11,253 bases of DNA. Source: Candidatus Bathyarchaeota archaeon CG07_land_8_20_14_0_80_47_9. Its GTDB lineage: Archaea > Thermoproteota > Bathyarchaeia > Bathyarchaeales > Bathycorpusculaceae. Both the position numbers and the translations under genes were made by a program. This document shows, piece after piece, positions 5,528-11,253 of the stretch; position 1 is the stretch's first letter; every line of letters begins with the position of its first letter. The stretch spans positions 1 to 11,253 of the forward strand of contig PEWI01000164.1 in NCBI GenBank assembly GCA_002779555.1. Direction: 5' to 3'. Below the pieces are notes generated by a model, which worked only from the letters and a program-made list of their open reading frames with translations, was not told the DNA's origin and searched no databases.

Positions 5528-7480
5528 ATGGGTGAAGGGAGAAGCGGTCAGTTTTCAATTCAGTCGTTGCTGTCAGCCAGATTATTGCTCTCTCCGCAGT
5601 TGGCAGATGGCAAAGTGTACTTCATCAGCGACATGAGCGGCGTAATGAGTCTATACGTGATGGATCAAAACGGGAGCATGCCGGAGTCTTTGTTGCCTGC
5701 AGGTCTTGCCCTGCAGAACCCGCATCTAATGGCTGGTTACAACTATTTCGTTCTGCCTAAACTTGCCAAGGTTATTGTGATGATTGACGAGAACGGAAAC
5801 GAAAACTACCAACCGTGCCTTGTCCCCCTTGAAGGCGGGATTCCAGAACCGATATTCGGCGAGAGATACAAGAACGAGCAAGTGGCATGTCTTCACTGCG
5901 ATGTAAAGAAGAACATTGCATACTTCACTCGAGACGACCGAAAAACCCCGAATCTGGAATGTTTAATGGTGGATTTAGCCACCCTCAATGTTACTTCTCT
6001 GGGCACAAGCATTTACGGCAACTACTATAACGGCGCCAACCCTGACCATTCCACAGTGATTCTCGCAGACGGCTACACTGCCGCAGACAATGTGCTCTAC
6101 GTTTGGCGGAAAGACATGGCTGAAAGACAGCTGCTTTACGGGGTTCCTATCGAGAAGAGAACGGAGAATCAGCAAGTGAAGCTGTCGGGAATCGGAAACT
6201 GCAGCTTCACGCCAGACGAAGGGGGACTCTTGTTCAGATCGAATCTCTTCAGCGATGAAGGAAGCGCAAGCTACTTGTCACTTGATGGGTCGGCCAACGT
6301 TCTTGAAGTGCCAGTTTCTGGGCTCAGACACAAGGGGATGGGAGAGCTCGCCGACATCAAACTTGTCGACAAGGACCGTTTTCTGTTGGAGTACAACATT
6401 GACGGGTGTTCTTGGCTGTATGAGTGCAGAATGCGCGAGAATGAAGGACGAAAACAGTTGGATGTGGAGCGTACTCTCTGCGGTCTGCCGCCTCTCTCTG
6501 AAGGCGTGTTGATGGGATATGAGTTCGAGTTGCAGGAAAATGCAGGGGAAACCAAAGTAGGATATGTGCTCTCGTTCGCAACAGCAAACAACCCAGCACA
6601 GATTTACCTCTACCCACCAGACTCGCCATTGGAAACCCCAAAGGTTCTGTCCAAAGAACGCGTACTGGGTATAGATGGCAAGTTTCTTTCGGAGGGGGAA
6701 GACGCCAGCTACAATAGCTTTGATGGCTTGAAGGTTTCGGCGCGGCTGTACCTACCCTCTGAGCATTTGGGCTTCAAAGGCCCAAGACCTCTGGTTCTGT
6801 ATGTCCATGGGGGACCACAGAGTCAAGAACGACCCGACTTCACATGGTTCTCGATGCCCCTGATCCAGTTCCTGACTTTGAACGGGTTTGCTGTGTTTGT
6901 GCCAAACGTTAGGGGCAGTGCGGGCTACGGTTTGCGATATATGAAGCGCGTGGATCACGACTGGGGAGGCAAGGACATGCTTGACCATATAGAAGGCTTG
7001 AAGATGCTGGAAAAAGATTCTCGTATCGATTCATCACGGCGCGCCGTGATAGGTCGTTCCTATGGTGGATACATGACCTTGATGCTTGTGTCGAGACATC
7101 CAGATCTTTGGAAAGCTGCGTGCGACATGTTCGGCCCGTACGACTTGATTGCGTTCATCTATAGGCTTCCTGAAACTTGGCGAACGTTCTTCTACCTGTC
7201 CGTCGGCCATCCTGAGAAAGATAAAGAATTCCTTACGGAACGTTCGCCGAAGAGCTACTTGAAGAACGTTAAGTGCCCAATGTTGATTCTTCAAGGAAGG
7301 AACGACCCAAGAGTGCTTGCGGCAGAATCAAGAGAGGTGGCTGAAAACCTGAAAGCGAACGGCGTTGAAACAGAGTTTCTAATCTTTGAGGATGAAGGGC
7401 ACGACGTCATAAAATTCAAGAACAAGATGCTTTGCTACACAAAGATCGTAGGCTTCTTCAAGAAGCACCTTAACCCATAG
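5528..7480 (+). CDS. S9 family serine peptidase (acylaminoacyl-peptidase/prolyl oligopeptidase type)
   Basis: Serine peptidase of clan SC that cleaves short peptides, made of an N-terminal beta-propeller (roughly residues 15-370) gating a C-terminal alpha/beta hydrolase domain. From ATG 5528 it has 650 residues, typical of the family. The hydrolase motifs are complete: oxyanion-hole HGGP at 427-430, NVRGSAGYG at about 460-468, nucleophile Ser511 in GRSYGGY, Asp593 in GRNDPRV and His625 in EDEGHDV. No signal peptide or membrane segment is seen, so it is cytosolic. The frame can extend to TTG 5444, adding 28 residues, but the TATA box at 5478 and GGAG at 5513 favour the ATG. It has its own promoter and is followed 91 bases later by a separately promoted gene. 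Whether it is an acylaminoacyl-releasing enzyme or another S9C-type peptidase cannot be told. Confidence 0.93.
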   Translation: MGEGRSGQFSIQSLLSARLLLSPQLADGKVYFISDMSGVMSLYVMDQNGSMPESLLPAGLALQNPHLMAGYNYFVLPKLAKVIVMIDENGNENYQPCLVPLEGGIPEPIFGERYKNEQVACLHCDVKKNIAYFTRDDRKTPNLECLMVDLATLNVTSLGTSIYGNYYNGANPDHSTVILADGYTAADNVLYVWRKDMAERQLLYGVPIEKRTENQQVKLSGIGNCSFTPDEGGLLFRSNLFSDEGSASYLSLDGSANVLEVPVSGLRHKGMGELADIKLVDKDRFLLEYNIDGCSWLYECRMRENEGRKQLDVERTLCGLPPLSEGVLMGYEFELQENAGETKVGYVLSFATANNPAQIYLYPPDSPLETPKVLSKERVLGIDGKFLSEGEDASYNSFDGLKVSARLYLPSEHLGFKGPRPLVLYVHGGPQSQERPDFTWFSMPLIQFLTLNGFAVFVPNVRGSAGYGLRYMKRVDHDWGGKDMLDHIEGLKMLEKDSRIDSSRRAVIGRSYGGYMTLMLVSRHPDLWKAACDMFGPYDLIAFIYRLPETWRTFFYLSVGHPEKDKEFLTERSPKSYLKNVKCPMLILQGRNDPRVLAAESREVAENLKANGVETEFLIFEDEGHDVIKFKNKMLCYTKIVGFFKKHLNP

Positions 7481-7539
7481 TAGAGAATCCGTATTAGACT
7501 CTGCAGTCTGTGTTGCAGCCCAGTTGCTGACCACCGCAA

Positions 7540-7571
7540 GTTTTAAGAAATCTTGACGCCGAACTTGAGTT
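7540..7571 (+). promoter_or_regulatory. TATA box for a probably leaderless DUF998 transcript
   Basis: GTTTTAAGAA at 7540-7549, preceded by the purine-containing CGCAA as a possible BRE, is centred about 27 bases before ATG 7572. Transcription would then begin at or next to the start codon. No ribosome-binding site stands ahead of the ATG, which agrees with a leaderless mRNA. Confidence 0.45.
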
Positions 7572-8162
7572 ATGGAACTCGATGATATGAAGGTCGCTGG
7601 AACACTTCTGTTCTCAGGTGCAGTCCAGTTCCTCCTTGGACTGATCATAGCTGAGGCGTTGTACCCAAATTACAGTGTTTCAGGAAACTACATAAGCGAC
7701 TTGGGCGTTGGGTCCACTGCTCTCATCTTCAACTCGTCCGTCTTCGTGCTCGGTCTTCTGGCCGTTGCCGGTGCCTACTTCATTCGGGAAGCGTTCAAGT
7801 CTAACTTCCTCTTCATCATCCTGATCCCGACAGGCATTGGCGCCATGATGGTGGGATTGTTCCCCGAGACTGCTGGAGTAATGCATACTATCGCTTCACT
7901 GGTCACTTTTCTGTTCGGTGGGCTAGCGGCAATCGTTTCATACAAGGTGGAGAAATCGCCTTTTTCTTACCTGTCAGTTGTGCTGGGAGCGATGGGCCTC
8001 GTGGCACTTGGGCTTTTTGCTTCCGGCAACTATCTGGGTTTGGGCGTTGGAGGGATGGAACGCATGATTGCCCATCCTGTTCTGCTTTGGGCGGTCGGCT
8101 TTGGCGCTCATCTGCTTGGCAGTTCAAGAGACACGAGTTCTGCTGCGAAAGCCCAAAACTAG
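7572..8162 (+). CDS. DUF998 family integral membrane protein
   Basis: A 196-residue membrane protein of the DUF998 family, function unknown. About six hydrophobic segments are visible, near residues 8-28, 50-68, 76-93, 101-121, 129-150 and 165-181. Family signatures are NYSVSGNYISDLG at 33-45, a loop between segments 1 and 2, GLFPETAGVMH around 95-105, and GGMERMIAHPVLLW around 160-173. The conserved polar residues between helices (Ser-x-Asp, Glu and His) are what the family shares and might form a functional site, but no reaction is known to me. The C-terminal tail is short and polar. It has its own TATA box at 7540 and probably no leader. The next gene, serS, also has its own promoter, so the two need not be linked in function. 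Confidence 0.85.
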   Translation: MELDDMKVAGTLLFSGAVQFLLGLIIAEALYPNYSVSGNYISDLGVGSTALIFNSSVFVLGLLAVAGAYFIREAFKSNFLFIILIPTGIGAMMVGLFPETAGVMHTIASLVTFLFGGLAAIVSYKVEKSPFSYLSVVLGAMGLVALGLFASGNYLGLGVGGMERMIAHPVLLWAVGFGAHLLGSSRDTSSAAKAQN

Positions 8163-8195
8163 GAATCGCAAATGGACAACCGACGGCATCGCAAG

Positions 8196-8240
8196 GTTAA
8201 ATAGTCAATTCAAGGCTAGACTAAGAAGCTGCAAGTGGGG
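8196..8240 (+). promoter_or_regulatory. serS promoter and start region
   Basis: GGTTAAATAGT at 8196-8205 resembles an archaeal TATA box and predicts a transcript start near 8226-8230. GTGGGG at 8235-8240 precedes ATG 8244 and could act as its ribosome-binding site, while also offering an in-frame GTG start three codons earlier. Confidence 0.5.
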
Positions 8241-8243
8241 AAT

Positions 8244-9533
8244 ATGCTAGACATCAAGCTCATTCGGGAAAATCCAGAGCTCGTGAGTAGCAATCTGATG
8301 AAGAGGGGTGACCCTGCAAACCTCAAAATGCTCGACAGCCTGATTGATTCTGACAAGAAATGGCGTCAGGGTCTGACTAAGCTTAACGAGTTGCGCCACG
8401 AAAGAAGACAGGTGACAACTGCAATTGCAGAAGCGAAAAAGAAAGGGAAAGATGCAGGCGCAGAAATGTCGAAGGCAAAGGAAGTTGATAATGAAATTAC
8501 AGCGTTGGAGAAGAAAGTGAACGAATGGGAGGAGAATGTGCATAATTACCTGATGCGGCTTCCAAACCTCCTACACGAATCAGTGCCAACGGGCAAGGAT
8601 GAAAATGGCAATGTCCAAGTCAGAACGTGGGGCAAGATACCCGAATTCAGCTTTCCCGTAAAAGGACACATGGACCTAGGCCTAGATCTCGACTTGATAG
8701 ACGTTGAAAGAGCTGGCAAGATTGCAGGCGCAAGATTCTTCTACCTGAAACGTGAGGCAGTCCTGCTGGACATGGCTTTGATGAGTTTCGCCCTCGAAGA
8801 AATGCGAGGAAAGGGCTACACTCTGATAGAGCCACCCTATCTGATGAGGCGAAAACCCTACGAGGGTGTCGTTTCGCTCAGCGACTTTGAAGATGTCTTG
8901 TACAAGGTTGAGAACGAAGACCTGTATCTGATTGCAACCTCAGAGCACCCCATGGCAGCAATGTTCATGGATGAGGTTCTGAAGGCGGAAGACCTGCCTC
9001 TCAAACTTGCAGGGATAAGCACCAACTTCAGGAAGGAAGCTGGAGCGCACGGCAAGGATACTCGTGGGATTTTTCGCACCCACCAGTTTAACAAGGTTGA
9101 GCAGTTCATCTTCTGCAAGCCCGAAGACTCTTGGAGAATTCATGAGGAACTCGTTCAAAATGCGGAAGAGATTGCTCAGAAGCTTGGGCTTCCCTACCGC
9201 GTGGTAAATTCATGCACAGGCGACATTGGAACGGTAGCCGCCAAAAAATATGACATTGAGGCTTGGATGCCTGCTCAGAACGCGTACAGAGAGATAGTTT
9301 CATGCAGCAACTGCACAGACTATCAAGCCCGAAGGTTAAACATAAAGTACAGAGAGAAAGAGGGAGAAGCGCCTAAGGGGTTTGTGCATACGTTGAATTC
9401 CACGGCCATAGCCACTGGCAGAACGATCGTTGCGATACTTGAGAACTATCAGCAAGAAGACGGTTCCGTTGTTGTTCCAAAGGTTTTAGGGAAATACGTG
9501 GGCGGCATCGAGAAAATAGAGCCGAAACGGTAA
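8244..9533 (+). CDS. serS: Seryl-tRNA synthetase (common SerS1 type)
   Basis: Class II aminoacyl-tRNA synthetase that charges serine onto tRNA-Ser, and onto tRNA-Sec where present. Numbering from ATG 8244 gives 429 residues, the usual length. Residues 1-105 are the N-terminal domain with the long antiparallel coiled coil that grips the tRNA long variable arm. The catalytic core follows: TSEHP at 232-236, motif 2 with FRKEAGAHGKDTRG and FRTHQF (262-283), SCSNCTDYQARR at about 353-364, and motif 3 GRTIVAILENYQ at 392-403. This is the widespread SerRS, not the zinc-dependent form of some methanogens. MLDIKLIRENPELV is the normal N-terminus, so ATG 8244 is chosen over GTG 8235. Its stop codon abuts the TATA box of the eS1 gene. 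Confidence 0.97.
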   Translation: MLDIKLIRENPELVSSNLMKRGDPANLKMLDSLIDSDKKWRQGLTKLNELRHERRQVTTAIAEAKKKGKDAGAEMSKAKEVDNEITALEKKVNEWEENVHNYLMRLPNLLHESVPTGKDENGNVQVRTWGKIPEFSFPVKGHMDLGLDLDLIDVERAGKIAGARFFYLKREAVLLDMALMSFALEEMRGKGYTLIEPPYLMRRKPYEGVVSLSDFEDVLYKVENEDLYLIATSEHPMAAMFMDEVLKAEDLPLKLAGISTNFRKEAGAHGKDTRGIFRTHQFNKVEQFIFCKPEDSWRIHEELVQNAEEIAQKLGLPYRVVNSCTGDIGTVAAKKYDIEAWMPAQNAYREIVSCSNCTDYQARRLNIKYREKEGEAPKGFVHTLNSTAIATGRTIVAILENYQQEDGSVVVPKVLGKYVGGIEKIEPKR

Positions 9534-9534
9534 A

Positions 9535-9577
9535 GCTTTTAATACTATGGTGTGGATTTTCAAGTTACACTTGGAGG
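9535..9577 (+). promoter_or_regulatory. eS1 promoter and strong Shine-Dalgarno
   Basis: GCTTTTAATAC at 9535-9545, starting just after the serS stop codon, is TATA-like and predicts a start near 9565. GGAGG at 9573-9577 is the strongest ribosome-binding site in the window and sits six bases ahead of the GTG at 9584, settling that start. Confidence 0.65.
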
Positions 9578-9583
9578 ATAAAC

Positions 9584-10192
9584 GTGTCTTCAAAGACAAA
9601 ACGCGTGCGGGACAAGTGGCGAAGCAAATCGTGGTACATGGTGATGGCCCCGCCATACTTCGGAAACGTCGAGCTAGGCGCTGTTCCAGCTGATGAGCCG
9701 GAAAAACTGGTTGGAAGAGTCATCGACTCAACCCTGTACGACATTACAGGCGATTTTGCTCATCAATACTTGAAAATGTACTTCCAGATAACTGGAATCG
9801 ACGGCAAGAATGCTAAGACGATTTTTAAAGGGCATGAGTACTCGCGGGACTACTTGCGAAGCCTTGTGAGAAGACGTACGACAAAGGTTGATGCCGTGTT
9901 CTCAGTCACGACGAAAGATGGATACAAGCTTCAGATCGCTATTTCTGCTTTTACACTGTCGAGAATCAGGACGTCGCAGGAGAAACTCGTGCGCGCCATA
10001 ATGGAGAAAATCATCCATGGAAAAGCTTCAGCGCTCACTTTGGACGAGTTTGCACAAGAAATAGTGCTCGGAAAAATCGCTTCAGACATCTACAACAAAG
10101 CTAAGAAAATAGCTCCAATGAGGCATGTCGGGATCAGAAAGTCGAAGCTTGTCTTACAAGCAACGCAGGCACCTGCACCTGAAGCCGCCTAA
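9584..10192 (+). CDS. rps3ae: 30S ribosomal protein eS1 (S3Ae)
   Basis: Ribosomal protein of the archaeal/eukaryotic small subunit, located at the platform near the mRNA exit and the 3' end of 16S rRNA. It is absent from bacteria in this form. The 202-residue length is normal. Recognisable stretches are RVRDKWRSKSWYMVMAPPYF at the N-terminus, then DSTLYDITGDF around residues 48-58, RSLVRRRTTKVD around 91-102, and the C-terminal helical part SRIRTSQEKLVRAIMEKII. It starts with GTG behind a perfect GGAGG. The C-terminal Ala/Pro tail (APAPEAA) is low complexity. It has its own promoter after serS and ends two bases from the stop codon of the opposing korC-like gene, so its transcript must terminate within that gene's antisense. 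Confidence 0.97.
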   Translation: MSSKTKRVRDKWRSKSWYMVMAPPYFGNVELGAVPADEPEKLVGRVIDSTLYDITGDFAHQYLKMYFQITGIDGKNAKTIFKGHEYSRDYLRSLVRRRTTKVDAVFSVTTKDGYKLQIAISAFTLSRIRTSQEKLVRAIMEKIIHGKASALTLDEFAQEIVLGKIASDIYNKAKKIAPMRHVGIRKSKLVLQATQAPAPEAA

Positions 10193-10194
10193 GC

Positions 10195-10740
10195 CTAGCT
10201 TTTCGAAAGCGTCTTTCCGTACTCGTAGCCTCGTTCGAAAGCTTTCAGATTCAGTTCTTCCGTACCCTTTGGAAGATTCTCCTTGATTGATTCCTTCACG
10301 GCGTTTGCGTCAAGGATTCTCGTGATGGCTACGAACGCACCTAACATGACGATGTTTGCAACTATCTTTTTTCCCAATTCTTCAGCGATTTTCGTCGCAG
10401 GGATTCGATGAACTTGAGCGTTCTTCACGTCTACCTCATGGGGAATCATGTCTGGATCCATGATTATTGTTCCGCCAGGCTTCACGTTCTCAACGTACTC
10501 ATTGTAGGCGTGCTGAGACATCACGACCAACACGTCAGGTTCAACGACTTTAGGAAAATCTATGTCCTCTTCGGATATCACAACCTCAGACTTGCATGCG
10601 CCGCCTCTTGACTCTGGACCGTAAGACTGGGTTTGAACTGCGTTTTTTCCGCCGTGGATACATGCGGCTGCAGCTATGATTATGCCGGATTTGATTATCC
10701 CTTGCCCGCCGAAACCCGCAAACTTGATTTCCACTCGCAC
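10195..10740 (-). CDS. korC: 2-oxoacid:ferredoxin oxidoreductase, gamma subunit (KorC/PorG type)
   Basis: Gamma subunit of a coenzyme-A-dependent 2-oxoacid:ferredoxin oxidoreductase, which oxidatively decarboxylates a 2-oxoacid (2-oxoglutarate or a relative) to acyl-CoA and reduces ferredoxin. At 181 residues it is full length for the family. It carries the family N-terminus FAGFGGQGIIKSGIIIA (residues 7-23) and the substrate-side motif QSYGPESRGGACKSEV (38-53). It begins at GTG 10740, supported by GGTGA about seven bases ahead and the start of the conserved strand. The beta subunit ends 13 bases upstream, so the two form one operon. The alpha subunit, and probably a ferredoxin-like delta subunit, would lie beyond the right edge. 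The KorC label rather than PorG or VorC rests on overall resemblance and on the separate, unfused subunits. Confidence 0.88.
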   Translation of the reverse strand: MRVEIKFAGFGGQGIIKSGIIIAAAACIHGGKNAVQTQSYGPESRGGACKSEVVISEEDIDFPKVVEPDVLVVMSQHAYNEYVENVKPGGTIIMDPDMIPHEVDVKNAQVHRIPATKIAEELGKKIVANIVMLGAFVAITRILDANAVKESIKENLPKGTEELNLKAFERGYEYGKTLSKS

Positions 10741-10753
10741 ACTAGTTCACCTA

Positions 10754-11253
10754 CTATATCGATCTCTCGTTAATCTGAGCTATCTTCTCATGGAACAGTT
10801 TCTCATAGCTCAGCTTTTCTATGTCGACGAACTCGCCTACCACGATTTTTTCCTTCGTTATCTCTGCCTTTGCAGGGTCTGAAAAACTTTCGACCACTGA
10901 CGCCTTTTTGAACCACTCCATCATTTCAAGTCCCGTCCGCATCTTATTGTAGCGTCCGTAGATTTCAGGACAAGGTGAAATCACTTCGATGAAACAGAAC
11001 CCTTCCTTCCGCATCATCTTTTCTATCGATTGCGTCAGCCTTCGCACGTGTAATGTTGTCCACCTAGCAACGTATATCGCGCCTGCTGCCGCTGCTAGAT
11101 GAACCAAGTTGAACGGGTGCTCGATGTTTCCATATGGACTCGTCGTTGTCACCGATTCAAGCGGCGTTGTGGGACCAAGTTGGCCTCCTGTCATTCCATA
11201 GTTGAAGTTGTTTGCACATATCACCTTGACTCCGATGTTTCTTCTTGCTGCAT
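10754..11253 (-). CDS. korB: 2-oxoacid:ferredoxin oxidoreductase, beta subunit (KorB type), 5' end beyond window
   Basis: The C-terminal 165 residues of the thiamine-diphosphate-binding beta subunit, with stop TAG at 10756-10754. The frame stays open to the last base, and AARRNIGVKVICANNFNYG shows that coding continues past the GTG at 11224, which is an internal Val codon. NNFNYGMTGGQLGPTTP is the classic segment after the thiamine-diphosphate motif (GDGD...NN), the latter lying outside the window. Further along, LVHLAAAAGAIYVARWTTLH binds the partner subunit in relatives, and ISPCPEIYGRYNKMRTG is the typical C-terminal region with its conserved Cys-Pro. It is transcribed upstream of the gamma subunit, 13 bases apart. 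Confidence 0.9.
   Translation of the reverse strand, partial: AARRNIGVKVICANNFNYGMTGGQLGPTTPLESVTTTSPYGNIEHPFNLVHLAAAAGAIYVARWTTLHVRRLTQSIEKMMRKEGFCFIEVISPCPEIYGRYNKMRTGLEMMEWFKKASVVESFSDPAKAEITKEKIVVGEFVDIEKLSYEKLFHEKIAQINERSI

Noticed and set aside
1..11253. CRISPR array, insertion sequence or prophage
   Set aside because: No regularly spaced direct repeats, no transposase or integrase frame, and no terminal inverted repeats were seen.

Overview
The window is archaeal chromosomal DNA. The evidence is direct. Ribosomal proteins uS15 and eS1 (S3Ae) are of archaeal/eukaryotic type, there is a Pcc1 subunit of the KEOPS tRNA-modifying complex, a RecJ/GAN-like DHH nuclease, ferredoxin-dependent 2-oxoacid oxidoreductase subunits, and TATA elements about 25-30 bases ahead of inferred transcript starts. 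Gene content and moderate GC would fit a TACK-type anaerobe such as Bathyarchaeia, but that lineage is an inference from gene content only.

Layout from left to right: (1) the 5' end of a minus-strand GHKL ATPase gene cut by the left edge (1-263), divergent from an M42 metallo-aminopeptidase (371-1462). (2) A Cys-rich DUF3795 gene on the minus strand (1583-1948), convergent with the peptidase and ending at a good hairpin/T-tract terminator. (3) A stretch of about 700 bases (1949-2645) with no convincing gene but with stable hairpins and possible decayed coding sequence; its right end holds the uS15 promoter. (4) A plus-strand information-processing cluster: uS15, RecJ-like nuclease and Pcc1, the last two overlapping, followed by a GNAT acetyltransferase whose C-terminus is broken by a frameshift. 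(5) A separately promoted S9 prolyl-oligopeptidase-family peptidase and a DUF998 membrane protein. (6) Seryl-tRNA synthetase and eS1. (7) On the minus strand, the gamma subunit and most of the beta subunit of a 2-oxoacid:ferredoxin oxidoreductase (KorC/KorB type), tail-to-tail with eS1 with only two bases between the stop codons.

Most genes serve translation (uS15, eS1, SerRS, Pcc1) or DNA replication/repair (RecJ-like). Two peptidases (M42 and S9) suggest peptide recycling, and the oxidoreductase would feed ferredoxin-based energy metabolism. I see no clear new multi-gene system. The items most worth a second look are the unexplained 1949-2595 region, the frameshifted GNAT gene, and the edge-truncated GHKL ATPase.
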